Below, piece after piece: positions 1-8,272 of a stretch of DNA of 10,259 nucleotides. The stretch is from NCBI RefSeq assembly GCF_000611645.1, contig NW_014013533.1, forward strand, positions 29,386-39,644, given 5' to 3'. Below the pieces are notes generated by a model. The model was not told the DNA's origin and searched no databases. It saw nothing but the letters and a program-made list of their open reading frames with translations. Each line of letters starts with the position of its first letter. The first letter of the stretch is position 1. The DNA comes from Monoraphidium neglectum. Taxonomy: Eukaryota; Chlorophyta; Chlorophyceae; Sphaeropleales; Selenastraceae. The position numbers and the translations under genes were made by a program.

Positions 1-71
1 CCATCCCGCAATCCCTCTGCCCCCACCCCTCCTGTTATCCTTCGGGCCCTTGTTGCCAAACCCGTCAACAG
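1..71 (+). other. Probable intron end upstream of the first visible exon
   Basis: The stretch is C/T-rich and ends in AG at 70-71, immediately before the frame that joins in phase to the exon at 260. I see no convincing coding signal on either strand. Confidence 0.35.
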
Positions 72-550
72 GCATACTGCTGCTGAGTCGCGGCACGGCA
101 GCCCAGGGGTGCGTTCACGCCTACTCGCGCACACACGCCTGCTGCTGATGGCCCCCGCATCCGCCTGCTGTGCAGCAAAGCTCGCGCTTCCTGGATTTCC
201 TCCGGGCTGCGCGTCCCTGGCGTCGCCGCACACGCCGCACCCCGTACACCTTCTCACAGGCCACTGGACTTCCTGGCGAGCGCGGGCACAGCCTCTCGCG
301 GCAGCAAGGGCGTCGCGCCCTCGATCGTCGACGGCTTCAACCCCAGCGACCTCCCATGTGGGTGCTTCATCGGCCGATGCCACACCCTTGAAGCCCGTCT
401 TGCTTACTAAAGCGCTTCCATTACCCCATCACCTGTGCCATCCAGGGCGCACGTGGGCCGGGCTGTGATGCGTCTTGGATGCAGACGATTTCCGAGAGCG
501 CAGTGCTGGCGCGACACAACCTGCTGGGCGCCGGCCGCCTTTCGTGCCCT
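72..550 (+). CDS. Probable upstream exons of the same gene (72-108, 260-357, about 504-550)
   Basis: Exon 72-108 follows an AG at 70-71, ends before a typical GTGCGT donor and reads ILLLSRGTAAQ. It joins in phase to 260-357, which follows a TTCTCACAG acceptor and reads on through PLDFLASAG and then IVDGFNPSDLP. Its likely donor is GTGGGT at 358. A third coding-like stretch lies in 446-550 and reads WMQTISESAVLARHNLLGAG in its best frame. Joining it from 357 in phase requires the GCAG acceptor at 500-503 (exon from 504), not the better-looking CCAG at 442-445. A weak donor (GTGCTT, 551) then joins in phase 0 to the exon at 1075. The first exon starts in mid-codon, so at least one more exon lies left of the window. 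The peptide character is convincing; the exact borders are not. Confidence 0.45.
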
Positions 551-3500
551 GTGCTTTGTTGAGTGATCTTGACCATGTGTCCTCAGGCACATTGAAACCC
601 GCTGATACGATGCCCCAATAACAAACCTGGTCCTCCCCTCGCTGTTCCGTATGCACAGGCATCACCAGCCCTGCTGAGTACATCAAGGCGTTCAAAAACG
701 TGAGGGCTGGGGTGATGGGTGGCGGGTGAAGGGGTGGGCTAGTGAGGTCATGAGAGAGGAGAATCTGGGGGTAAAGTAGGGGTGGGCCGCAACTTGGTCG
801 TCTGCTGAGCGGAGGGGTGGAGGGAGGCAGACGGAGGTCAGGGCAAAGGCAATCATCAATGTGATTGTCAGCGGAGTGGCAGGTAACGTGTTCGTGTCGT
901 CACAACGCCATTGCACAAGGGAGGGCTCTGCATGTCTAACAAGTACGCCCTGTGCAGCTGACACACTCGCGCCCTCTACCCTGCAGCGCTGCCTCCACCC
1001 TGGCTGCCCGCCAGCCGCTGCCTTGCGCTGCACACACACATGGTTGCCTGCCACCCTTTGGCCCTGAAACGCAGAGGGAGGTGCGCTGCACCGAGGGGCT
1101 GCTGGTGCGACTCGGCGGGGTGGCAGCCGGCCAGGTCGGCACCAGTTGGTGAGTGATGCCGCGGTCGGTGGTGGTGCTGCCGCGTTCTGCCTATGAGGGG
1201 GCTAAGGCGCGGCTGGATGACGATGGACAGCAGACTGCTTATGCGCTCCAGCATGCACCTGACGACGACGATCACGCATCGCGGTGCTAGCGCGCATGCA
1301 ATCGTATTCCTTATCCCAAAATTATCTCTCATACCAGGAGGGTGCATGGCGTGAGCGCCAGGTGATCTTGTAATTGCCCTGCAATCCTCCACCTCCAACC
1401 TTTCTGGCCCGCAGGTACACCGCCGTCGCGAACGGCCAGCTGCCCCCAACGCCCTGGGTTGAGGCGGAGAAGCGGCTGCGGGAGGGCTTTTTATTCAAGT
1501 TTGCAAACTTCCTGGGAGCAGGTGAAACTGGCTTGCTCGTCACTCAACAGGCAGATTGCTCGTGCGCTGCCTTGGCACTTGATATCAGCACCACTGCGAT
1601 TTTACTGGTGCACCGCAAACACCATATTGCACTAAGGTGTGTTCATGTGCATGGGGAGGAATCCCTGGGCCCTGTTGCCGAGCCCGGTGCAGGGCCCGAT
1701 TGTTTGGGCTCTGCAGTCCCATTCCAGAACATATGGGTGTCACCCAACCCCCACACTCGCGTCGGCTGCAACGTTTACCCATCAAGGCGACCAGCCCCAG
1801 AAGTACCTGGCAATTGGGAACCCTGTGGCCCCGCGTGGATCCATTACCACCATCCCCAATGGTAGGGCGGGACGAAGGATGGGGTCGGGGCATACCGGAA
1901 CAAAGTCATCTGGCAGAGAGGGGAGGGGATCATGTATGTGTGTGTATGCGTGCGTGTGTGCATGCATGCGTGCGTGTGTGTGTGCGTGTGTGCGTGTCCA
2001 CGCCTGTGTGCATGTATATACGTGCACATGTGCGCAGGCGCACATGTGCGTGCGTTCGTGCATGCATGAGGGTGTGAGCCAGTGTGTGCATGCGCATGGT
2101 GTTTGTAGCTTGTGAGGCGAGAACGGTGCTCAGCCAACCTTGAGTCAAAACCAGCCTGGCTGCAAGTCACTTGAAACCGTGCAGTCTTGCTTTTGCCCCC
2201 CCTCAGCTTCTGCAAGTGGTCCGCCATTAAAGTGTTTTGAAGGGGTCATCCATGCCCCGAGAGACCAACGAGGTTGCGCCCTCCTTCCGTGTTCCCGAGC
2301 ATCCAAAAACCAAACCACGAACGCCAGTGCCAATCGTCAAGGTGCATGCAGACAGCCCCCTTACGCTTCCCCAACTCTCCAGGCCTGGCGTTCCTGGAGC
2401 AGGTTGGGTACCAGCTTTCTGATGCTGACATCACCGGCCTGGGGCTGCTGATGGTGGTGAGGGACCCCAAGACCCTGGAGAAGGGCAAGTTCAAGAAGGG
2501 CTACTACGGGAAGCTGCTGGTGAGTGGGGCCCCCATCTGGTCACTTGCGCGGATGGCAGGGGCTCGGGAGCACCCGCTGCGCGGCCCAAATCGTGTGCGG
2601 CCCGGCACAATGGCTCCTCGCATGAATCCTGGCTGACATCGTTCTTCGACCCACCCTGGTCTATTGCTTGCAGGCCCTCTGTATCCAGACCCTTGTCATG
2701 CTAGTCCTTCCAATCACAACAAGAGCGTCTCACTCATTCAGTCCGCACGCACCACCATACCGGCCTGGCCCCAACTACACCCCCTTCTCGCAACCCGTTC
2801 TGCCCCTGCAGCCCTCATCATCGCACAACAACACCCCCACCGCATATTCTTCCTCTCTTCAAACAACCCCCCCATCCCCCCATCAACTGCAGCTCAACGG
2901 AACAACAATGCAAATCCGCAATGCCAAAGACGTCCCAAAGAAGAACACCAAGTGGGACGGCACAGTGCAGCGCTGGCCCAAGGTGCGCGCGCATGCTCAG
3001 GAGCTCGATGCACACAATGCACGCTGCAGCACATGCACGTGTCTTGCAGCGCAGCTCATGCCAATGCGGGGTTGAGACCGCCCCGCTTGTCGCGCCGGCT
3101 TCGCCGCCGGAACGCGTGAAGCAGCCGTCCACGATCCCCAAACTCTTGCACCACACCTTGGTGCATGCCTGCTCTCGCACTGACTAAACCGCTGCGCTGT
3201 TCGCATCGCTCCTGCCCCAACCCTGCCTCTGGCCCCGTCCCAGGCATTCGTCCCCACATGGCCAGTCGTGTTGAATTACCTGTCCGGCTATGTGAAGTCG
3301 AGCCTCAACACCACGCTCGCGGCCGCCGACGTCAACGCCACAGCCAAGGTGCTGAGCAGCAAGACGTTCCAGGAGCTCACCGGATGCCCTGCCCTTTGCG
3401 TGTTTGAGGTGCGCAACAGACCCCCCATGCGTTGACTTCAAATACTTGCTCGATTTTACAGGATTTGACCCAAGGCTGCGTTACTGCAAATTGCTGGATT

Positions 3501-6500
3501 GTCTTGATGTTTGATGGTTGTCACTGCCAGGGTCGGTTGGGCTGGGGAAGTGTTGACTACAATGGAAACACTCACCTCTGTATAGGGGTCTCAGGCCACC
3601 TGGTGCCCTCAAGTGCCCCACCGCTTGTGAGACACCCTACGCACAGCAGCTGCCAAAGGATCCCATTTGTCGTCCTCCCCCCTTCCTTTCACCATCACCA
3701 CTTGGCAACTGCTGTGCCCACACTGTAAATTCACCACTGCAGGACCTGGCGTTCCCTGACGCAGTCGGTGGCAAGTTCCTCCCGCCCGCCAACACCCCGG
3801 TCCGCCTCGAGAATTACGCCGCCGACGGCAGCTGCAACCTCACCGACGGCGTGTACCCGCCTGGCACCGTCACGGCGGCGCTGGTGGAGGACCCCTTCTC
3901 GGCCGCCACCCCGAAGCCGCTCGTGCCGAGGTTCAGGCGACTGCAGCCGGACGCGGCAGACCCGTTTGCCAGGACGTGCAAGGACGCAACCTTCATAAGT
4001 GAGCGTCGGCAGACCAGCCGTGTTCGCGCAAAGGGCCAGCGCTGCAATGGAAAAGCTTCCAACACCCTGCTGACCCTTCTGGCTGCTGCTGCTGCTATAC
4101 CCTGCTGACCGCAGGGTATAGAAACAACATCACAAGGGCCCTGTGCCCAGGCTTCACAGACCTCTCGGGCAACCTGAACGCCAAAGGTACGGCGATATGA
4201 ATGGGTGGGGTTGCAGGCGTACACGGCTTTGGATCCAGCTTCCTGTTGACTGCAACACAGTGGGGGTGCCCTTTTCCGCCTTCAACCTACGCGTCGCACC
4301 CATCTGTACAGCGCGCAACCAGCCGCATGCAACATTGTCGCGGGAAATGCATGTGCACGTGAGTGCATAATCGGCCAGCAGCCCAATCTGCGCTCGGGGA
4401 AGCACGCAGTGTGGGCTGCGCTCGCTCCGTCACGTCACTCACCCCACCCTGGGCCCGCACCACCCAGGCCTCCTCACCCGGTTCCTTGAGTTCTGGAACG
4501 AGCCTGGCGCCACCGCCGACACGCGGGCTCTATTGGTCAAAGTCACCCTCAATCTAGGTGAGCTGAGTAATGTGGATGGATTGCACTGACCCCGCATGGG
4601 GTTTGTCACAGCGAGTTAAGTTTGTCACAATGATATTGGGTCCCCAAACAGTTGAGGCCAGGATTGTGTCGTGGCCAGCAGGAACCTGCAAAGCCCTCTA
4701 ATGTGACTTGCATTCCGTCCAGGTGCTAGTTGGGCGGCAGCCCATCACTTCCCCCTGTCATCCTTGCTCTCCCCTCGACCCACCTTGATTTTGCCCGCTG
4801 TCCAATCCATGCTCTTCATTGCATCCTCCTATGCTTCTCAACTCAACCAGGTTGCATGGGCACGTTCAACTACCTATTCAGCGGGAACGGCCTCACATAC
4901 ACAGGTGGGCAAGCCAAACGCGTCCGGACTGTATTATGTTTATGATCAATCGTGGGTGCTGATTGTGCAGAACAAATTGCTTCTAGGCAAGGATATTGGT
5001 TCAGGCCTGGGCTGGTGCAGCGAACAAGATTTCAAGTTTGACCGGGGGTCATGAGGTCCATTGTTTCAGTCTCTCACTGACATGTACGCTGCTGCTTGCC
5101 GCCCGCGCCACGATGCTGTTGCCACCTGCATGGACCCCTGCCGGCTTTTGCGCGCATCGCACGGGTGGGGTTGTGCGGGGTCCCACGCACAAGCAGCGGG
5201 CGGGCTGATGCTTGCTGGGGTGAAGCGTCCGCACCCTCCCACCTCGGTCTCTCCAACTGCAGGCACCGGGGGCTTCTTTGCACCGCTGGGACAGGAGCGC
5301 ATCTTGGAGCAGGTGCGGCACAGCGCCGCAGGCCCCGCACGGCTTGCTCTGCGACAACAATCAAACAATCAAACAGTTCAAGCGCACCCCACGTTTTCAC
5401 GAGCGCAGAATTTGCCCTGTGCAGGGTCTGGATCCTGCTGGGACTCTAAAGCCCTCCACCCACTCCCGCCCTCCATTCCTTACTCTGACGCCGTCGCCGC
5501 CGCTCGCTCGCCCGCGCCCCTTGCGTCAAATGCAGCTGACCCCCCTGAAGCCCTTCAACCCGGTGGCCAAGGGCACCCAGGGCCTCCCGCCTGCGTGCCC
5601 CAACCCATCGGGCGACTGCTGGAATGGCTTCCCGTATGTCGGCGCCTCGTGCATCGACACGGCGTTTGGCACGACCAATGAGGGCCTGCTGTGTGATTCC
5701 AAGGTCGGCCTGGGGGCGGCGTTTGTCCCTATCTGCTTCAACGGTGAGTGCAAGCGCGCGTCGCTCGGCATCGCTGATATTTTCTGTTTTGTTTGCCTTT
5801 CACGTGTGCTTGAACGAGATTCTCTGATGCTTCAAAGGTGCTGCTTTGACGAATACCACCCTTGCCTCAATGCTGGGTGACGCTGGCGGCCTGCTGGCAG
5901 CGCAACACCCACCCCTGTCACGCATCGTTGGAGCATCGCTCACATCCATGCCTGTGCTTGCACTCAACCCTGTGCTTGCAGGCAACACACCCCAGACCGA
6001 CGCGAGCAAGTACCCCAACAATGACCCAACGTACGCCTGCTGGCCCACAACCGGCAAGCTCTGCTCCAGCGGCAGCGTCTGCTGCGCCAACCATTGCGGC
6101 ACCTTTGACGCCGCTTCCAGGGTGAGGCGGGCCGGGCGACGGCAAGCCAGCTGCATAGGGCCCCACAAGGGGGCGAAGGCGAAGCAGCGTGGGCTCTCCA
6201 GAGCCCTTCCTCTGGGCGTGCGTGCACCTCGCATAGCCTGGCGGGGTAGGTGGGCCGGCCCCTGGTCCTGGGTAGGTGCTACTGGAAGCGCACCCATCCT
6301 CGACGTTTAATTGGAGAACTGCATGGCGGCGCACCAACAAACAACGGCTCGTGTGGTTGTGCCGATCCCCGCCTGTGCGCGCAGAACTTTAAGGTGGCAT
6401 ACGACCAGGCGTGCACGACCAACCCGGCCCTCGACGGCTGCATCAAGAACGGCGGCAACTGCCGCCTCTGCCGCTACGCCACCGACGCCCCGTCGGCGCT

Positions 6501-6576
6501 GCCGCAGTGCCCGGCGTGCGTCTGCGCGTCCAACGGCAAGAACGGGACAGAGTGCACCGCCTCGGGCTACGCGTGA
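72..6576 (+). CDS. Multi-exon gene for an unrecognised, cysteine-rich, probably secreted glycoprotein (5' partial)
   Basis: I do not recognise the family. Thirteen exons join in phase: 1075-1148, 1415-1521, 2383-2519, 2893-2982, 3244-3408, 3743-3998, 4115-4186, 4468-4557, 4851-4904, 5263-5312, 5536-5743, 5982-6121 and 6385-6576 (TGA). Their sum, 1635 nt, is 544 codons plus a stop. Every intron is GT-AG; donors are GTGAGN, GTGCGN, GTGAAA, GTGGGC and one GTACGG. Counting from the exon at 1075, residues 1-365 form a mixed domain with few Cys (for example FVPTWPVVLNYLSGYVKSS) and no obvious membrane span. Residues 366-544 are Cys-rich (18 Cys). N-glycosylation sequons fall near residues 108, 158, 167, 223, 281 and 534. 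Cys richness and sequons suggest a secretory-pathway product, which is inference because the N-terminus is not visible. Likely further exons at 72-108, 260-357 and about 504-550 are described separately. The stop at 6576 is one of two plausible ends. Confidence 0.8.
551..1074 (+). other. Intron with a G-run-rich segment
   Basis: The 524-nt interval lies between the last tentative 5' exon and the secure exon at 1075, whose acceptor (CCCTGAAACGCAG) is good. Positions 700-830 are rich in GGG and GGGG runs on the plus strand. The second half has CACA and C/T-rich sequence. A frame open from 952 into the exon at 1075 reads as low-complexity C/P/A/H sequence, and I do not take it as coding. A further small exon here cannot be excluded. 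Confidence 0.45.
704..738 (+). other. G-quadruplex motif in intron
   Basis: Six runs of three or four G occur within 35 nt (704-706, 709-712, 717-719, 724-726, 731-734, 736-738), separated by loops of 1-4 nt. This fits the standard four-run G-quadruplex pattern with runs to spare. It lies on the sense strand, so the structure could form in the pre-mRNA as well as in DNA. Confidence 0.6.
1932..2098 (+). repeat. Long alternating purine-pyrimidine tract, (TG)n with CG and CA steps
   Basis: About 165 bp are made almost wholly of TG, CG, CA and TA dinucleotide steps. This is a degenerate microsatellite of the kind known to favour left-handed Z-DNA under negative supercoiling. It lies wholly inside an intron, where length variation would not affect the protein. 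Confidence 0.85.
2024..2049. repeat. Perfect 12-bp inverted repeat with 2-nt spacer
   Basis: The arms gcacatgtgcgc (2024-2035) and gcgcacatgtgc (2038-2049) are exact reverse complements separated by AG. Each arm contains the palindrome gcacatgtgc, so the site is also a direct repeat. It could extrude as a cruciform within the TG tract. Confidence 0.8.
2520..2892 (+). other. C-rich 373-nt intron with a possible alternative acceptor
   Basis: The donor is a consensus GTGAGT after KLL, and the acceptor AACTGCAG at 2885-2892 leads in phase 0 to LNGTTMQIRNAKD. The last 200 nt are strongly C/T-rich. A second good acceptor (CTATTGCTTGCAG, ending 2673) precedes a 219-nt stop-free stretch in the same phase, so an exon from 2674 is possible (see findings). 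Confidence 0.65.
3409..3742 (+). other. 334-nt intron
   Basis: The GTGCGC donor follows LCVFE and the CACCACTGCAG acceptor precedes DLAFPDAVGG, both in phase 0. The last 80 nt are C/T-rich. I see nothing else in it; the internal TGTAA at 3723-3727 lies just before the acceptor and is probably chance. Confidence 0.75.
4095..4121 (+). promoter_or_regulatory. Perfect hairpin spanning an intron 3' splice site
   Basis: The 11-nt arms ctataccctgc (4095-4105) and gcagggtatag (4111-4121) are exact reverse complements around the loop tgacc. The splice acceptor AG (4113-4114) and the first seven exon bases are inside the 3' arm. In pre-mRNA this would pair the acceptor with the intron end just before it. 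The intron (3999-4114) is only 116 nt. If it were retained, the frame would reach a TGA at 4106-4108, in the loop. Confidence 0.75.
4602..4629 (+). repeat. Short direct repeat in intron
   Basis: The 10-mer gtttgtcaca occurs at 4602-4611 and again at 4620-4629, inside the intron 4558-4850. No function is apparent. Confidence 0.5.
4905..5262 (+). other. 358-nt intron
   Basis: The GTGGGC donor follows GLTYTG (phase 1) and the CTCCAACTGCAG acceptor completes a Gly before TGGFFAPLGQERILEQ. The interior has open frames on both strands but none that splices in phase with convincing sites. I see no other feature in it. Confidence 0.7.
5536..6576 (+). other. Cysteine-rich C-terminal region of the plus-strand gene
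   Basis: Three exons (5536-5743, 5982-6121, 6385-6576) encode 179 residues with 18 Cys. The first has five spread Cys, with ACPNPSGDCWNGFPYVG near its start. The second has the spacing C-x7-C-x5-CC-x3-C. The third has C-x8-C-x6-C-x2-C-x12-C-x2-C-x-C-x9-C and a late NGT sequon. All Cys counts except that of exon two are odd, so disulfides probably cross exon borders. The CC-containing middle part loosely recalls small extracellular disulfide-knotted or carbohydrate-binding modules, but I cannot assign a family. Confidence 0.6.
5951..5980 (+). repeat. 18-bp tandem duplication abutting a 3' splice site
   Basis: The unit cctgtgcttgcactcaac (5951-5968) is followed at once by a second partial copy, cctgtgcttgca (5969-5980). 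The second copy continues into G and so forms the CTTGCAG acceptor of the exon at 5982. The first copy ends in CAC, so it has no AG and is not itself a splice site. Confidence 0.65.
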
Positions 6577-6723
6577 TCTGGACGTCGCTGTCGGCGGTCT
6601 GGAGCACCAGCGGATCATGATCTGGGAGGCGCGGTCTCTCCAACGCACGCCTCACTTGACCCCGGCTCGCCCGGACAGATCTGGGCTGCCGTCCCAGCGC
6701 CCTTGACACTTCCTTTCCTACAG

Positions 6724-6892
6724 CATACGGCCAAATCTCGTTTTGCAGCCGGCGACGCTCGGTGCTTCCTGGGCCTTGGCGTGCGTGTCGAGCCACCTAG
6801 TGGCCGCCTATCCTTGCAAGAATTCCTCCCTGCAGGGCATGCATCCAAGTCCGGCGCGCCTTCTTGGCCCGGACTGGCACGCAGGTGCCTGA
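6724..6892 (+). CDS. Candidate alternative last exon of the plus-strand gene
   Basis: A donor GTGATC at 6573 overlaps the stop codon (GCGTGA). An acceptor with a strong pyrimidine tract (ACACTTCCTTTCCTACAG) ends at 6723. Joining 6572 to 6724 preserves phase, skips the TGA and continues SGYA into IRPNLVLQPATLG and then ASWALACVSSHLVAAYPC, reaching a TGA at 6890-6892. This adds 55 residues, including about 19 fairly hydrophobic ones that could be a membrane segment. A TGTAA element much further on (7859) is compatible with either end. Without transcript data the two ends cannot be ranked firmly. Confidence 0.4.
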
Positions 6893-7675
6893 CTGCCGGC
6901 TTTGTCGAAGTCATTGTGGTTCTCTGCCCCCTGCTCCTCTCATCCACAACGCACCATGAACAACACATTTCCATGCGCCACACACCGCAGCCACAACCCA
7001 AGCGTGATGACGCCCGCCCACACACGGATGGCGACACACACTTGTCCACTCAAACACAGCACTCAACACATTGAGGTGCCAATGCTCCTGCGTATGCCCA
7101 ACGCGACTGACACGCGCTGGACATCCCCACCAGGTCATTTCGACGTTGTGCCTGCTGCCAGGCATCACCGAGCCGGTTAACACAATTGCCAGCCTGTCCA
7201 CAGCCTCAAAACGGGCGCGCTGCTCTTGTGCTACTTTGTTGTACTTTGTCTACACACATGTAGCCCATGCAGAACAGTATCGCGCAGGAGCAACCAGCCC
7301 GCCACCCCCTCTCGCAAGCAGGTGTGCACACTTGTGCACGCGCGTGCGTGCACAACGCCACCAGCATCCACACACATTCACACACAATCTCTGTCCATGA
7401 CATCACGGCTGTTGTTTTGCTGCGTGGTTTGATCCTGTCTAATGAGGGGTCTGATCACTGCCGTGGGTGTCGACCATGAAGACCAACAACCTAATTGACT
7501 GCAGGCGCAGGCCTTTACCAGCGCCGCCAAAACCTAAGGTGCATCCCGCCAGGGGCCGTTGCAATCATTGAACAGCTGTTGCAGCCGTCCTGACCTATGT
7601 GTATTGACAAGCAAAACCGCAACAGCGGCAGCGCGCGGTGTAGGCAGACCTGAAGCATCAGACCATGCATGAGGG

Positions 7676-7722
7676 GAAGGCAGAAAAGAAGGAAAAAAAC
7701 CCGGAAAAAAAACACAAAAACA
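7676..7722 (+). repeat. A-rich tract
   Basis: The segment is mostly A with scattered G, including runs of seven and eight A, in otherwise GC-rich DNA. It lies in the presumed 3' flank of the plus-strand gene, upstream of the TGTAA element. Confidence 0.6.
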
Positions 7723-7734
7723 CGGCTCACACAC

Positions 7735-7751
7735 CAATGTCAATGTCAATG
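7735..7751 (+). repeat. (CAATGT) tandem repeat, about 2.8 copies
   Basis: Two exact caatgt units and a partial third run in tandem. It is a minor microsatellite in the intergenic region. Confidence 0.6.
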
Positions 7752-7858
7752 AGGGCATCAGTGCCCTCGCATGGCTGGCAGTCAAGGGTCAGTATGGACT
7801 GGCCAGCACCCGACCACCACCATCCTCTCGTCCTCAAAACACATCCAGGCAATGTTTG

Positions 7859-7863
7859 TGTAA
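7859..7863 (+). promoter_or_regulatory. TGTAA polyadenylation-type element
   Basis: TGTAA is the usual green-algal polyadenylation signal. It is the only plus-strand copy I found after the coding exons of the left gene, so it is the natural candidate for the gene's transcript end, shortly downstream. The element is only five bases long, so chance occurrence is possible. Confidence 0.4.
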
Positions 7864-8012
7864 AATGGTCATAGGTTTGCACTCTTGGAGCGTTGCACAG
7901 CAACATATAGCAAATCACCACGATTCAACAGCTGTCGTGACTGACAGGCACAGCGGTCGCTCTCTCTACGCTTGCGCGTGTTTGCATTCTGACAATCACG
8001 TGCAGGGTGTTG

Positions 8013-8036
8013 ATCAGGGGGGCCAAAACCCCTGAT
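8013..8036. repeat. 8-bp hairpin in intergenic region
   Basis: Atcagggg (8013-8020) and cccctgat (8029-8036) are perfect complements around the 8-nt loop ggccaaaa. It lies between the two convergent gene ends. No function is shown. Confidence 0.5.
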
Positions 8037-8120
8037 GGTAAAGACAAGCTGCTCAACTTCACCCTGCCACTGCTCGCAGCTCGTCCTCCTCCTCCTCGTC
8101 AGCATCCACCATCCGTCCTA

Positions 8121-8217
8121 CCACCGCTGCCGCCGCCGCCGCATCAGCAGCAGCAGCGCCCCCGCCGCTGCGCCCGCTGCTGCTGATGCCGCCGCCGCTG
8201 CTGCTTGCGCTGCGGCC
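8121..8217. repeat. GCC/GCT/GCA trinucleotide-rich repeat
   Basis: Imperfect GCN triplets dominate. They read as Ala/Ser/Gly runs in several frames on both strands, including a minus-strand frame that ends in an acidic tail and a stop at 8059. Because every frame looks peptide-like here, openness is not evidence of coding. Confidence 0.65.
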
Positions 8218-8272
8218 GGGCGCGGCAGTGTCGGCGGTGGCGGCGGGCTTCCGGATTATCACCCTTTCGCCA

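Larger units (their letters stand above)
1522..2382 (+). other. 861-nt intron containing a TG/CG tract
   Basis: The donor GTGAAA follows a phase-1 G. The acceptor CCCAACTCTCCAG at 2370-2382 completes a Gly codon, so the protein reads from FANFLGAG straight into LAFLEQVGYQ. This is the largest intron of the gene. Its middle is occupied by the alternating tract described separately. Open frames inside it are low-complexity (Cys/Val/His repeats from TG) and are not supported as coding. Confidence 0.75.
6577..8272. other. Convergent 3' flank between the plus-strand and minus-strand genes
   Basis: No gene can be built here with confidence. The stretch contains the candidate last exon at 6724, coding-like fragments that follow good acceptors at 7134 (VISTLCLLPGITEPVNTIAS) and 7505 (either AQAFTSAAKT before a TAA at 7535, or a second frame reading CIPPGAVAIIEQLL), an A-rich tract, small repeats and a GCN repeat. 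It probably holds the 3' UTRs of both genes. Confidence 0.55.

Noticed and set aside
692..1449. Minus-strand open frames of 120-157 codons
   Set aside because: They lie opposite the secure plus-strand exons or G-rich intron, and their R/H/C-rich composition is typical of antisense shadows in GC-rich DNA.
1637..2227. Long open frames on both strands across the TG tract, reading as Cys/Val or His/Thr repeats
   Set aside because: They are produced by the dinucleotide repeat inside an intron whose flanking exons join in phase.
4764..5054. Open frame containing WVLIVQNKLLLGKDIG as an extra exon within intron 4905-5262
   Set aside because: The neighbouring exons already join in phase across the intron, and no acceptor-donor pair around this stretch keeps the frame convincingly.
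5061..5681. A 206-codon plus-strand frame
   Set aside because: It crosses two introns and runs out of frame with the exon at 5536, whose own frame joins in phase on both sides.
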